In this document: positions 8,016-18,100 of the stretch, piece by piece | Numbering within the stretch: the first letter of the stretch is position 1 | How the letters are laid out: each line of letters begins with the position of its first letter | Source of the DNA: Kovacikia minuta CCNUW1 | Lineage (GTDB): Bacteria > Cyanobacteriota > Cyanobacteriia > Leptolyngbyales > Leptolyngbyaceae | Assembly: GCF_020091585.1 (NCBI RefSeq) | Contig: NZ_CP083582.1 | Location: forward strand, 3,038,001 to 3,102,000 | Direction of reading: 5' to 3' | Length of the DNA: 64,000 bases | Position numbers and translations under genes: made by a program | The notes under the pieces: generated by a model | What the model was told of the DNA's origin: nothing | The model's input: only the letters and a program-made list of their open reading frames with translations | The model's database searches: none

Positions 8016-8426
8016 ATGAAAATCAATCCCTATCTCATGTTTGATGGCAACTGTGAGGCAGCATTCAAGTTCTACGAGCAATGTCTCGGTGGCAAAATCA
8101 CCATGATGATGAGTCATAAAGAGGCACCTTCCGCGGAAGGTGTTCCACCTGAGTGGCATGACAAGATCATGCATGCCTGCCTGGATTTAGGCGATCGCCT
8201 CCTGATGGGGTCGGACTGCCCACCGGGATATTTTGAAATGCTCCAGGGCTTTTATGTACAGGTTAGCGTTCCCGAAGCAGCCGAGGCAGAACGGATTTTT
8301 TACGCTCTGGCAGAAAACGGCAAGGTGAAAATGCCGATCGCCCAAACCTTTTGGTCTGTCCGCTTTGGCATGTTAAATGATCAGTTCGGTACACCGTGGA
8401 TGGTCAACTGTGAGCAGGTGGTTTAA
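8016..8426 (+). CDS. PhnB-like VOC-family protein
   Basis: A 136-residue PhnB/3-demethylubiquinone-methyltransferase-like member of the vicinal oxygen chelate superfamily. Landmarks: INPYLMFDGNCEAAFKFYE at the start, the central MHACLDLGDRLLMGSD, and the closing WSVRFGMLNDQFGTPWMVNC. No phosphonate genes are nearby, so a role in phosphonate use is not implied. The frame is open from 7977, but TTAGGAG lies 8 nt before the ATG at 8016 and homologues begin there. Confidence 0.88.
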   Translation: MKINPYLMFDGNCEAAFKFYEQCLGGKITMMMSHKEAPSAEGVPPEWHDKIMHACLDLGDRLLMGSDCPPGYFEMLQGFYVQVSVPEAAEAERIFYALAENGKVKMPIAQTFWSVRFGMLNDQFGTPWMVNCEQVV

Positions 8427-8500
8427 GCCTTCTAATTTTCCTTTAACCCTGCTTTCAATGTTCCAAAGATTGAACTACAGCACATTACATAGGAGAACCC

Positions 8501-8935
8501 ATGAGCACTCAAATTTTCGTCAATCTACCTGTCAAAAATCTTAAGCAATCGATCGAGTTTTTCACCCAACTTGGCTTTCAGTTCAATCCCCAATTTACTG
8601 ATGAGACTGCTACCTGCATGGTTGTCTCGGAGACAATCTTCGTGATGCTTTTGACCCATGAGAAGTTCAAGACATTCACGCCAAATGAGATCTGTGATAC
8701 TACCCAAAATACTGAAGTATTGGTGTGTTTATCGGTTGAGAGCCGCGCAAAAGTGGATGAGATGATTCGTGAAGCTGTTACTGCGGGTGGCACAACCTAT
8801 AGCGAACCCCAGGAACACGGGTTCATGTACGCCCACGGGTTTCAAGATTTAGATGGTCACATTTGGGAACTGGTGTATATGGAACCCAGTACCATCGACC
8901 AGGCTGAATCTGCCAAGAAAAAGGTAGAGGTGTAA
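8501..8935 (+). CDS. Glyoxalase/bleomycin-resistance-like VOC protein
   Basis: A 144-residue VOC protein of the lactoylglutathione-lyase-related type: FVNLPVKNLKQSIEFFTQLG at the N-terminus and FQDLDGHIWELVYMEPS at the C-terminus, which holds the usual metal-ligand Glu. AGGAG precedes the ATG. It is 74 bp after the PhnB-like gene in the same direction. Exact substrate unknown; detoxification is the usual guess for this family. Confidence 0.88.
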   Translation: MSTQIFVNLPVKNLKQSIEFFTQLGFQFNPQFTDETATCMVVSETIFVMLLTHEKFKTFTPNEICDTTQNTEVLVCLSVESRAKVDEMIREAVTAGGTTYSEPQEHGFMYAHGFQDLDGHIWELVYMEPSTIDQAESAKKKVEV

Positions 8936-9004
8936 ACCACAACAAAATTGCAAATACAACTCAGCAGTTTGTCTGAGTTCAACCCTTGCACTATGGAGAT
9001 TACA

Positions 9005-9733
9005 ATGATTAAGAACAAAATTGCACATCCAAAAATCGTTGGGAAAACCGAGTGGCTCACTGCTCGTAAAACATTACTTGAACACGAGAAAGAATTAACC
9101 AAGCACCACGATCGCGTCAATGCTGAACGACGCAGGCTACCAATGGTCAAACTTGAGAAAGAATACACCTTTGAAGAACCAAATGGCTCTGCCAAACTGA
9201 TCGATTTATTTGTAGGACGCACCCAACTGATCATCTACCATTTTATGTTTGCTCCGGAGTGGGAGAAGGGCTGTATGGGCTGTACTGGGTTTGTGAATGC
9301 CCTGGGCGACCTATCCATGTTGAACGAGCGCGACACAACCTTTGTGCTTGTTTCCCGTGCTCCCCTACCCAAATTGGAAGCCTATAAGCAGTTAAAGGGA
9401 TGGACTGTCCCCTGGTATTCTTCCTCTGGCAGCGATTTCAACTACGATTTCCATGTCACCTTAGACGAAAACATTACACCCATCCAATACAACTACCGAG
9501 ACAAGGCAGAGTTGACGGAACGCCACGGACCGAATGTGATGCAGGGCGAGAGCCACGGTCTCAGCGTTTTCTTCCGAATCGATAACGATGTTTTCCACAC
9601 CTACTCGACCTATGCCCGTGGGGTTGAATCCCTTACGGATACCTACAGTCTTCTTGATGTGACCCCCTATGGACGGCAGGAAGACTTTGAAGACTCACCG
9701 CCTGGGTGGCCACAACGCCCGACCTATGGGTAG
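9005..9733 (+). CDS. DUF899 thioredoxin-fold protein
   Basis: A 242-residue DUF899 protein. N-terminal helix [23 protein letters not shown], the strand [16 protein letters not shown], a CMGC pair in place of a thioredoxin CxxC, and the closing [14 protein letters not shown] and [11 protein letters not shown] are family features. It probably binds thiols or peroxides, but no activity is established. The start at 9005 has GGAG 6 nt upstream; a TTG at 8948 and an ATG at 8993 in the same frame are less well placed. DUF899 proteins often sit next to DGPF/VOC genes. Confidence 0.88.
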   Translation: MIKNKIAHPKIVGKTEWLTARKTLLEHEKELTKHHDRVNAERRRLPMVKLEKEYTFEEPNGSAKLIDLFVGRTQLIIYHFMFAPEWEKGCMGCTGFVNALGDLSMLNERDTTFVLVSRAPLPKLEAYKQLKGWTVPWYSSSGSDFNYDFHVTLDENITPIQYNYRDKAELTERHGPNVMQGESHGLSVFFRIDNDVFHTYSTYARGVESLTDTYSLLDVTPYGRQEDFEDSPPGWPQRPTYG

Positions 9734-9803
9734 AAAGGCAGCCCTTTTAAGCCGACTGTGGGGCGATCGCAATCCTTCATCATTCATTACAAGGAGATAA
9801 AAG

Positions 9804-10319
9804 ATGGAAACGACCCAAACCGAACAAACCTCACCCATGCCTGCTCAACCGCAAAAAGAACATCAGTGGCTCCAGAAACTCATCGGGGAGTGGACCTTTG
9901 AAATCGAAGCAATGATGGGTCCCGATCAACCTCCCGAAAAATCAACGGGAACGGAGATTGTGCGTTCCCTGGGCGAACTTTGGATTTTGGCGGAAGGACA
10001 GGGAGAAATGCCTGGTTGTGGTCAGACAACAACCCTGATGACCCTGGGCTACGACCCACAGAAACAGCGTTATGTGGGCACCTGGATCGGATCAATGATG
10101 ACATATCTGTGGCAATACGATGGTGAATTGGATGCCGGGGAAACCATACTAACGCTCAATTCTGATGGACCTGCCATGACGGGTGACGAGAAAATAGGCA
10201 AGTACAAAGATGTGATCGAGTTCAAGAGCGACGATCACCGAACCTTGACCTCGCATATGTTGAGGGATGATGGGCAGTGGCAGCACTTTATGACCGCCCA
10301 TTATTGGCGGAAGCAGTAG
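9804..10319 (+). CDS. DUF1579 protein
   Basis: A 171-residue DUF1579 member. KEHQWLQKLIGEWTFEIEA opens the domain; GEGQGEMPG-like GQGEMPGCG, TLGYDPQKQRYVGTWI and GSMMTYLWQYDG follow; it ends in HYWRKQ. The fold is probably a lipocalin-like barrel, function unknown. AAGGAG sits 8 nt before the ATG. Last gene of the ECF42-linked set. A hairpin and the second MITE copy follow directly. Confidence 0.88.
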   Translation: METTQTEQTSPMPAQPQKEHQWLQKLIGEWTFEIEAMMGPDQPPEKSTGTEIVRSLGELWILAEGQGEMPGCGQTTTLMTLGYDPQKQRYVGTWIGSMMTYLWQYDGELDAGETILTLNSDGPAMTGDEKIGKYKDVIEFKSDDHRTLTSHMLRDDGQWQHFMTAHYWRKQ

Positions 10320-10366
10320 GGATATCTTGTTCCCAACAACCAGAGCATCACAGGTAATATAATCGC

Positions 10367-10438
10367 TGAGGAAACCATCCATGCGATACCCAACAGGATT
10401 TGCCATTTGGGTGTCGCGTGGATGGTTTGTTTTCCTCA
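10367..10438 (+). terminator. Long stem-loop after the DUF1579 gene
   Basis: TGAGGAAaCCATCC pairs with GGATGGtttgTTTTCCTCA, with inner pairs GCGAtACCCAA and TTGGGTgTCGC. It lies 48 bp past the stop codon and abuts the MITE. No T-run follows; an end-of-operon terminator is the simplest reading. Confidence 0.5.
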
Positions 10439-10448
10439 GGAAGAGGTA

Positions 10449-10611
10449 TTAACCCGGCAGCTTTTGTTCCTACATATTTTGGAATTGCGCCATGATTGCG
10501 TAGGGTGCTGTTAGCGACAGCGTAACGCACCGAGGCGTGGGTTAGCGGTGCGTTACGGCGATGCCTAACAGCACCCTACAGCTCATGCTAGATCAAATAT
10601 TGCCAGGTTAA
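10449..10611. mobile_element. 163-bp MITE, copy 2
   Basis: Identical to 4649-4811, in the same orientation, with TA on both sides (10447-10448, 10612-10613). The absence of any difference between two copies 5.8 kb apart points to recent transposition or gene conversion. Confidence 0.85.
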
Positions 10612-10678
10612 TAGCAGACGACGGATCGCTACAGCTACACTAATGGCTGTTAAAACTGGGGAATAAAAACCTGTTCCT

Positions 10679-11623
10679 TTAGAGTTCAAAATCAATTTGG
10701 GGACCTTTAGGAATAATGCGCCGATTGATGATGCCTTCATAGGTATCAAAGTAATGCCGTTTGATGTGGTCGAATTTGACCGTTTCAGCGACTCCAGGCA
10801 AATGGTAAATTCTGCGCGTGTAATTCCACAGATTGGGATAATCGGCTAGCCGTTGTAGATTACAATGCAGTGCTGTGTAGTAAACCGCATCAAAGCGAAC
10901 CAGGGTGGTAAATAGGCGTAAATCTGCTTCAGTCAGACGATCGCCAGTCAAGTAAGGTTTGTGCTCTAGAGATTGTTCTAAAGTATTCAATGCATTAAAC
11001 AGGCGTTCAACCGCACTATCATAAGCCTCCTGGCTACTAGCAAATCCAGCATGATAAACCCCATCGCTAATACGATCGCCAATAAAGTCATTCAGCTGAT
11101 CAATCTCTTCTCGAAGATCTTTTGGATAAAAATCGATGGTTGCATCACCGAAGGTATTGAATTCACAATTCAACATCCGCAGAATCTCGGCTGACTCGTA
11201 GTTCACAATGGTTCCTTTCTGCTTATCCCATAGCACTGGAACGGTGACTTTACCTGTAAAATCTGGTTTTGCCTGTTGGTAAACCTGGTAGAGATAGTCG
11301 TGTCCATTCACATCATCGGTGGTGGCATCTGTCCAACTCGCAAAGGTCCAACCCTGGGGGCTACCCCAATCTGGACTGAGCACGGACATGGAGATGATAT
11401 TTTCTAACTTTTTTAGCTTGCGAATTAGGATGGCGCGATGGGCATAGGGACAGGCATAGGAGACGTATAAGTGATAGCGATCGGGTTCCGCTTTGTAACC
11501 GGAGGAAGCATCGGCAGTAATCCAATTACGAAAGAATTGAGTCCGAACTCGGTTTCGTTCAGTTTGAAGTTGGGCAGAATCGGGATGGCTGGAATGCCAA
11601 ATACCATTGATGAGTAACTTCAT
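10679..11623 (-). CDS. Glutathionyl-hydroquinone reductase / omega-class GST (YqjG/ECM4 type)
   Basis: About 314 residues. The catalytic Cys is in SYACPYAHRAI, as in the CPWA motif of YqjG/ECM4 enzymes. NYESAEILRML is the glutathione-binding segment and YLTGDRLTEADLRLFTTLVRFD the C-terminal GST helix signature. Such enzymes remove glutathione from glutathionyl-hydroquinones. The start at 11623 (MKLLINGIWH) is the homologous one; the frame runs open to 11731 over the upstream gene. It lies 22 bp after the azoreductase gene in the same operon, which suggests joint handling of quinones. Confidence 0.9.
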   Translation of the reverse strand: MKLLINGIWHSSHPDSAQLQTERNRVRTQFFRNWITADASSGYKAEPDRYHLYVSYACPYAHRAILIRKLKKLENIISMSVLSPDWGSPQGWTFASWTDATTDDVNGHDYLYQVYQQAKPDFTGKVTVPVLWDKQKGTIVNYESAEILRMLNCEFNTFGDATIDFYPKDLREEIDQLNDFIGDRISDGVYHAGFASSQEAYDSAVERLFNALNTLEQSLEHKPYLTGDRLTEADLRLFTTLVRFDAVYYTALHCNLQRLADYPNLWNYTRRIYHLPGVAETVKFDHIKRHYFDTYEGIINRRIIPKGPQIDFEL

Positions 11624-11645
11624 GGAAGGAAAGGGGAAAGGGAAT

Positions 11646-12260
11646 TTACCAGGTGATAGCGAGGGTGTGAAGGGTGGTTTTGGCATTTGCCAATTCCTGG
11701 TCACGCAGTTCAGTGTTGAGTCCATTCGCATTGATCGTCTCTATGTCCGTGATGCCAATGAAGCCAAAAATGGTCTTGAGATAAGGTTCTTGAAAGTTCA
11801 CCGCATCATAGGCTGAACCTGGACGAAAATCGCTACCTCGCGCCTGGACAAGGATCATTTTTCGATCGGTAACCAAACCCTGAAACCCGTTCTGGGTAGC
11901 AGCAAACGTTCGTCTGGGGCGCACAATGTAATCAATGTAAGATTTGAGAACAGCCGGAATGCCAAAGTTATACATAGGTGTGGATAATATATAGCGATCG
12001 GCTGCCAGAAATTCATCAACCAGTTGATCCGAAAGGGCGATCGCCGTTGCCAGTTCAGGGGTATATTCAGCGGCAGGTGTAAACTTTGCGGTTACCCAGG
12101 TATGGTCAATGTAAGGAACTGGATGGCGTGCTAAATCTCGATGCGTTATGGTCGTCTCTGGATGATGGAGTTTCCGTTGCTCTAAAAATTCTCGCGCAAG
12201 CGAACGAGAGTGAGAGCGTTCCAGTCGCGGACTGGTGTCGATATGTAGAATGTGCGTCAT
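11646..12260 (-). CDS. azoR: FMN-dependent NADH:quinone/azo oxidoreductase
   Basis: A 204-residue flavodoxin-fold enzyme. FMN-phosphate loop DTSPRLERSHSRSLA near residues 8-22, STPMYNFGIPAVLKSYIDYI near 93-112 and VQARGSDF near 138 are AzoR landmarks. It reduces quinones to hydroquinones in a two-electron step, giving substrates for the neighbouring glutathionyl-hydroquinone reductase. AAAGG lies upstream of the ATG. Confidence 0.93.
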   Translation of the reverse strand: MTHILHIDTSPRLERSHSRSLAREFLEQRKLHHPETTITHRDLARHPVPYIDHTWVTAKFTPAAEYTPELATAIALSDQLVDEFLAADRYILSTPMYNFGIPAVLKSYIDYIVRPRRTFAATQNGFQGLVTDRKMILVQARGSDFRPGSAYDAVNFQEPYLKTIFGFIGITDIETINANGLNTELRDQELANAKTTLHTLAITW

Positions 12261-12300
12261 AAAAACCTTTAGACTTAATTGCCGGAAAGCTGAAAGGAAA

Positions 12301-13230
12301 TCAATGGCGGCTCGCCAGTTTTAACTTACAGTCGGTTTCATGTAGTTGTAGAGTCGTGACTGCACTGACGATGAGAACACCACCCAGGATTTGCAAGCCG
12401 GTTAAAGTTTGCCCAAACCAAAACCAAGCCAGAATTGCTGCAACAATGGGTTCTAAGGTGGCAACGATCGCGGCTCGCTCTGCCCGCACCCGTTGAATGC
12501 TCCACAAAAACAAAAGGTACGGCAACAGGTTTCCGATGATGCCAACCATCAACACTTTTGGGAAATGTTCGAGCGTGAGCAAGTTAAGCGGTAATCCCTG
12601 GGTGAATTGGTATGTTAACCAGAACAAACTAGCCACTGCATATGTTTTCAGCAGCACCCCAACAGGGGCATCAGTGCTTGCCAGTTGCTCACTTAAAACA
12701 ATGTAGGCAGCAAAAAATACCGCAGTGGTGAGACCAATCCCAATGCCAAACCAATTGACTTGTTTTAAACTGCTCTCCAAAAGTTTAGAGACCAGAACAA
12801 CCCCCAGGATCGATAGGGTCAGAGCAAGGAGAACCCATCGGGATGGAGTACACCGAGTGGTAAATGCTGTCCACAAAACGACCAGCATGGGCGCGGTAAA
12901 AAGGAGGACGATCGCGATTGCCACAGGTAACTGTTGAATAGCAACATAGTCTGCCGCAACCAGAAAAACCAATACCAATCCCAAAGCAAATTGTTTCAGG
13001 CTCATGGGTTTCGTTTGTCCGCGTCCCCCAAAGCTATGGAGAATCGCCAAACCAACGGTGGCAATTAGGGCACTGGCTCCTGCCAACTCCAGGGGGTGAA
13101 TGCCGACTCTAAACAAATCGAAGGCAAGGTTTGCTGCAACTGCCCAACCCAGGGACGCCAGGAAGATTGCAACGAGACCAAACGCATTGGAAGAAAAGCG
13201 TGTAGATGAGGTCGGAGGAACGCCAAGCAT
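12301..13230 (-). CDS. EamA-family (DMT) inner-membrane transporter
   Basis: About 309 residues with ten predicted membrane helices in two EamA repeats. The first repeat begins GLVAIFLASLGWAVAANL and the second GIGIGLTTAVFFAAYIVLS; it ends with ATLEPIVAAILAWFWFGQ and LQILGGVLIV, as in RhaT/YdcZ-like exporters. The ATG at 13230 is chosen because GGAG lies 6 nt upstream; a TTG at 13242 is also possible. 40 bp upstream of azoR in the same direction, and divergent from the MarR gene. Substrate unknown. Confidence 0.88.
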   Translation of the reverse strand: MLGVPPTSSTRFSSNAFGLVAIFLASLGWAVAANLAFDLFRVGIHPLELAGASALIATVGLAILHSFGGRGQTKPMSLKQFALGLVLVFLVAADYVAIQQLPVAIAIVLLFTAPMLVVLWTAFTTRCTPSRWVLLALTLSILGVVLVSKLLESSLKQVNWFGIGIGLTTAVFFAAYIVLSEQLASTDAPVGVLLKTYAVASLFWLTYQFTQGLPLNLLTLEHFPKVLMVGIIGNLLPYLLFLWSIQRVRAERAAIVATLEPIVAAILAWFWFGQTLTGLQILGGVLIVSAVTTLQLHETDCKLKLASRH

Positions 13231-13330
13231 GACAAGCTCCAAAGTAAGTAGAAGACGGACAGAGGGAGGTAAAAACCAGCAGACAACTTCCTTTGCGATC
13301 GCTCAGGGGTCTAACAAAAGCTAGAGCATC

Positions 13331-13417
13331 GGTACAGTATTTCGAGAAACCGGGTTTCTGGTGAGGATATGCAACGAAACTTGAGCATCTCACAGAAGAA
13401 ACCCGGTTTCTGTACCG
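13331..13417. repeat. Inverted repeat of the CGGGTTTCT family
   Basis: Two arms, each containing AGAAACCGGGTTTCT-like palindromes, can pair over about 20 bp (GGTACAG...AGAAACCGGGTTTCT with its complement), with a 7-nt insertion in one arm. A shorter hairpin with the same core is at 52043-52062. Confidence 0.65.
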
Positions 13418-13459
13418 GCGTTCTAGGTAAATACCAGGGCCCAACTTGTTACACCCAGG

Positions 13460-13521
13460 ATAATTACATCTGTAACTATTAGAGGTATAGCACCGCTTAG
13501 CTGCAAATGCAATAATTACAT
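13460..13521. promoter_or_regulatory. Candidate MarR operators in the divergent promoter
   Basis: ATAATTACAT occurs twice (13460-13469 and 13512-13521), and the first is part of TTACATCTGTAA, a small palindrome. Duplicated palindromes between a marR gene and a divergent efflux/oxidoreductase operon are the usual arrangement. Confidence 0.4.
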
Positions 13522-13544
13522 TAGAAATCAATTGTGGGGCTAAG

Positions 13545-14000
13545 ATGGCTGAGCTGGATTCTGCTCAAAATTCCTTGTGGAAGTTGTTTTTGACCGCTCA
13601 TACTCGGCTGGTTGAACGGGCGGAGCATGAGTTTAAGCAGGCGGGGCTGCCTCCATTTGAGTGGTATGACCTGCTAATTGCGCTTAAACAAGCCCCCGAA
13701 AAACGATTACGCCTAAGTGACCTGGCAGAAGTTTTGCTCGTAAATCGTACAAGTGTGACTCGGCTTGCCGATCGCCTGGAGAAAGCCGGGTTGATTCGGC
13801 GCGAGCTGTGCCAGGACGATCGCCGGGGTGCATTTGCGGTCTTGACAGAAGCAGGACTGGAAATGCAGGAAAAAATGTGGACGGTGTATGCCCACAGCAT
13901 TGCTCAACACTTTGGTCGCCACTTAACCCCAAACGACACCACCGCATTTACAAAAGCACTCTCTGCGATGCTGACCGCATTGGATGAAAAATCCTCCTGA
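13545..14000 (+). CDS. MarR-family transcriptional regulator
   Basis: A 151-residue winged-helix repressor. Helices RLRLSDLAEVLLVNRTSVTR and LADRLEKAGLIRRE form the DNA-binding part; DDRRGAFAVLTEAG is the wing. The gene is divergent from the EamA/azoR/GST operon, so it probably represses that operon and is released by quinone-like or phenolic compounds. The effector is inference. Confidence 0.92.
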   Translation: MAELDSAQNSLWKLFLTAHTRLVERAEHEFKQAGLPPFEWYDLLIALKQAPEKRLRLSDLAEVLLVNRTSVTRLADRLEKAGLIRRELCQDDRRGAFAVLTEAGLEMQEKMWTVYAHSIAQHFGRHLTPNDTTAFTKALSAMLTALDEKSS

Positions 14001-14175
14001 AGGGCTGCCATAAAGCTTGACTTGGAATTGTTAGCACCAGTAGCGCGGGGCAATCTCCGGGTCCAGTGGGGGTTAGACAGGGGTATTTGGTTTGCAGTAC
14101 TCCTGAGTTAGAACACCGTCTCAGCATCAGCAATCAGCCGTCCTGCATTTGCTCCCATCCACTTACCGACTGAAA

Positions 14176-14213
14176 AAAGTTAAGGTGTTCTCCCCGCTAA
14201 ACTCCTTAACTTT
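14176..14213 (+). promoter_or_regulatory. Hairpin in the leader of the small membrane protein gene
   Basis: AAAGTTAAGG (14176-14185) and CCTTAACTTT (14204-14213) form a perfect 10-bp stem about 75 bp before the start at 14289. It may be a leader structure or the terminator of marR. I see nothing else in 14001-14230. Confidence 0.4.
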
Positions 14214-14288
14214 CCTGAATCGACGGTCACCGGGATGAATTATATAAATGAATTGTTCAAGAGTTCAGCAGCCCCCAGGAGAAGAGAT

Positions 14289-14558
14289 ATGCACTATTAC
14301 GACTACGGCACCTGCTTCAGCGCAACAGAAATGTGGTCAGCCAGTTCAACAGGAACTACCACAATCCAGGAAGATGCATTTGCAGATGAGAACTTGGCGC
14401 TTCAATCTAAGCCTGCTTCGGTCAAAACGTTAGTTGCCATCGGGCTTATCGCCAGTCTAATTTCGATCGGTTTTGGAACATTGGCATTTAGCAAAATGAA
14501 TGGCACGCGTCAGGTTGCCTTGCTCGAAACTTCAGTAGCCACGCAAGTAGCTAAATAG
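14289..14558 (+). CDS. Small single-pass membrane protein, unknown
   Basis: 89 residues if started at 14289, where AGGAG lies 8 nt upstream; the frame is open from 14235. An acidic, Thr-rich N-terminal half is followed by one membrane segment (VAIGLIASLISIGFGTLAF). I recognise no family. It lies 29 bp before the DUF1830 gene and probably shares its transcript. Confidence 0.55.
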   Translation: MHYYDYGTCFSATEMWSASSTGTTTIQEDAFADENLALQSKPASVKTLVAIGLIASLISIGFGTLAFSKMNGTRQVALLETSVATQVAK

Positions 14559-14587
14559 ACAAACCTGAAGGAATGGGAGAGAAGAAA

Positions 14588-14854
14588 ATGAAACTTGTTG
14601 CCCTGCACTCCGTTGCCCCGATCTGTTGCAGTTACATTAACCTGACCAGTCAGATTCAGGTTGTTCGCATCACCAATCTACCCAATGCTTTCTTTGAACG
14701 TACCGTGTTTCCAGGGCAGAGAATTGTATTTGAAACACTGCCAACGGCTCAACTCGAAATTCACACTGGCATGATGGCAAGCGCGATTTTATCTGACTGC
14801 ATTCCTTGTCGTCAATTGCAACTATCTGACGTGATGAATAACCAGGCAGCTTAA
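14588..14854 (+). CDS. DUF1830 protein
   Basis: About 88 residues. It has the DUF1830 pattern: CSYINLTSQIQVVRITNLPN, FFERTVFPGQRIVFE and LEIHTG. DUF1830 is nearly confined to cyanobacteria and has no known function. GGAGAG lies just upstream of the ATG at 14588; the frame extends to 14573. Confidence 0.85.
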   Translation: MKLVALHSVAPICCSYINLTSQIQVVRITNLPNAFFERTVFPGQRIVFETLPTAQLEIHTGMMASAILSDCIPCRQLQLSDVMNNQAA

Positions 14855-15136
14855 TTAGGGAGTAGGGCACAGACCCAAATTGCCGCAGTCGATATAACAT
14901 CGCGGTATAGGAGTGGGGATAAAGGGAAGATTTTTATTTGAGGAGTTTAGTTTAGAATCTCCAGAACCGTGGAGAATTAGATGAAAATCCCATTGCACAC
15001 CGATCGAATCAAGTTGGTTCGTGCATTCAGGAGTCCTTAGCGGCAGGTAACCAGGGGCATTGCATTACTGGTTTATCCGTTGTCTATCTAAGACTTTAGG
15101 GAATTCTAATGAAACTAAAGCCCTCTTCATAAATTT

Positions 15137-18100
15137 ATGACTCCTCCAACACAGCAATTTCCAGAAATTTCTGGCTATACCCTGGTTGAGCAACTGTATT
15201 TAGGATCAAAAACTGCTGTCTATCGAGGAGTGCACAGGTCACAACAATCTTCGGTGGTCATTAAGACGCTGAGGCATGGCTATCCCAGTTTTAGGGAGTT
15301 GGTACAGTTTCGCAATCAATATGCGATCGCTAAAAATCTTAACATTCCAGGCATTATTCGCCCGATTAGTCTAGAACCCTACGCCGACAGTTATGCCCTG
15401 GTAATGGAAGATATAGGCGGCATCTCCCTCCGTCATTACATTCGGGATTCCTTTCTAACGATCGAACAATTCTGGTCCATTGCTCTACAAATTGTGGATA
15501 TCCTCCACCAACTCTACCAGCAACGAATTATTCACAAAGATATTAAACCTGCCAACATTCTGATTCAGCCCGAAACTGGGCAGATTAAGCTGATTGACTT
15601 TAGCATTGCCTCCCTGTTACCTCGCGAAACCCAAGAGATTCAAAATCCCAACGTTCTGGAAGGCACCCTGGCTTACATTTCACCAGAACAAACCGGACGG
15701 ATGAACCGGGGAATTGACTACCGCAGCGATTTTTATTCCCTGGGAATTACCTTTTTTGAACTGCTGACGGGAAAGTTACCCTTCCAGGCGGACGAGGCAA
15801 TGGAAATGGTGCATGCTCATCTGGCGAAGCAACCCCTGTTTGCCTGCGATCTCAATCCTGATGTGCCTATTATGCTGGGTGAAATCATCCGCAAGTTGAT
15901 GGCTAAGAACGCCGAAGATCGCTATCAAAGTGCCCTCGGTCTCAAGCACGATCTGATCACGTGTCAGGAAGCGTATCGTACCGCAGGCAAACCTGTCTGC
16001 TTTGAGCTAGGGGAACGGGATATCAGCGATCGCTTTTTAATTCCCGAAAAGCTTTATGGTCGTGAACAGGAAGTTCAAACCCTGCTCGATGCGTTTGGTC
16101 GAGTTGCCAACGGAGCCTCTGAATTAATGCTGGTGGCAGGGTTTTCTGGCATTGGCAAAACCGCCGTCGTGAATCAAGTGCATAAGCCAATTGTTCGTTG
16201 GCACGGCTATTTCATCAAAGGTAAATACGATCAATTCAACCGCAATCTGCCGTTTAGCGCCTTTGTCCAAGCCTTCCGTGATCTGATGGGCCAACTGCTA
16301 AGCAGCGATGATACCCAGTTGGCTGAGTGGAAAGCAAAGATCCTGGCGGCTGTGGGTGACAACGGTCAAGTGCTAATCGAGGTGATTCCGGAACTGGAAC
16401 AGGTGATCGGTTCACAACCGGCGGTACCGGAACTTTCTGGCAGTGCTGCTCAAAACCGCTTCAATCTGCTGTTCCAGAAGTTCATCACGGTGTTCACGAC
16501 CTCAGAGCATCCCCTGGTCATTTTCCTGGATGACTTGCAGTGGGTTGATTCGGCTTCTCTCAACTTGCTAAAGCTACTGCTGACAGAACGCGATCGCGGT
16601 TACCTATTTATCATTGGAGCCTATCGAGATAACGAAGTGTTCCCGACGCATCCCTTAATGCTGATGCTGGATGAGGTCAAAAAAACGAAAACCCTGATCC
16701 ATACCCTCACCCTGGAACCCCTGAGTCAGGTAGATGTGAATCAATTAACAGCGGATACGCTGAGTTGCTCGACCGAACTGGCTCAACCACTCACAGAGTT
16801 GGTCTATCAAAAAACTAAGGGAAATCCCTTCTTCCTCACCCAATTTCTCAAAGCCCTGCATGAGGATGGCTATATTTCGTTTGACTTTGCCATCGGGCAT
16901 TGGCAGTGTGACCTGGCAACCGTGAAGTTGCTTGCACTCACGGATGATGTCGTCGAGTTTATGGCACTTCAGTTGCAAAAATTGCCGACTGCCACCCAGG
17001 CTGTTTTGAAACTGGCGGCTTGCGTTGGTGCCCAGTTCGATTTGGCAACCCTGGCGATCGTGAATGAGCGGTCGCCTGAAGACACGGCGATCGACCTCTG
17101 GAAAGCTTTGCAAGAAGGGATAATTTTACCTATCACCGAGATCTATAAGTTCTATCAACCGTCAGAACTCAAGCTGGCAAAAGTCAACCAGGCAATCACA
17201 TTTAACTGCTCTTACCGCTTTCTCCACGATCGGGTTCAGCAAGCTGCCTATTCCCTGATTCCTGATGAGCAAAAACAGACGACTCATTACCAGATTGGTC
17301 AACTGCTGCTGCAACAAGTTTCCCCAGTCGCCAGGGACGATCGTATTTTTGAAATCGTCAATCAGTTGAACTACGGCACTGGGCTGCTTGAGACCCAATC
17401 AGATCGGGACGATCTGGCTCAACTCAATCTGACGGCTTGCCGCAAAGCCCGATTGGCAACTGCCTATCAAGCTGCCCGTGAATATGCCACCGTGGGGCTG
17501 CAACTGCTGGGAGCAGACGGCTGGCAACGGCAATACGAAATGACCTTATCCCTGCATGACTTAGCAGCGGAGGTCGCTTTCCTGGTTGGCGATTTTGAGC
17601 AGATGGATCAGTGGATCGAAGCGGTGGATTCGGCAGGCAAAAACGCCTTTAGAACAGGTGCAAGTTTATCAAGTTAGAATCCAGGCGTTGGTCGCTCGCA
17701 ATGAATTTTTAGAGGCGATCGCGATCGGTCAATCGGTCTTCCGCATGTTGGGCGTAAACCTGCCAAACGAACCAACCCTGGAAAACATTCGCCAGGTAAA
17801 GCAGGAAATTGATGCCTTAATTGGCGATCGTTCCATTGAGTCATTCATCCATCTACCGCCAATGACCGATCCCCAGCAGCTTGCCATTCTGCAAAATGCA
17901 GCTCGGCTCACACCTGTCTGCTACATGTCTGGCACAAAGCTCTATTTTCTGGTCGTGGCGCTCCAGGTCAAATTATCGATTCAATTTGGCAATAGTCCGG
18001 TTTCAGCTTATTGCTATGCGGGTTACGCCTTCCAACTCAGAATTCTCTGGGGAGAGATGACCAAGGTGCCCCAGTTCGGGCGCTTAGGCTATCAACTGGC

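Noticed and set aside
8948-9004. TTG at 8948 as the DUF899 start
   Set aside because: The ATG at 9005 has a well-spaced GGAG and gives the usual N-terminus.
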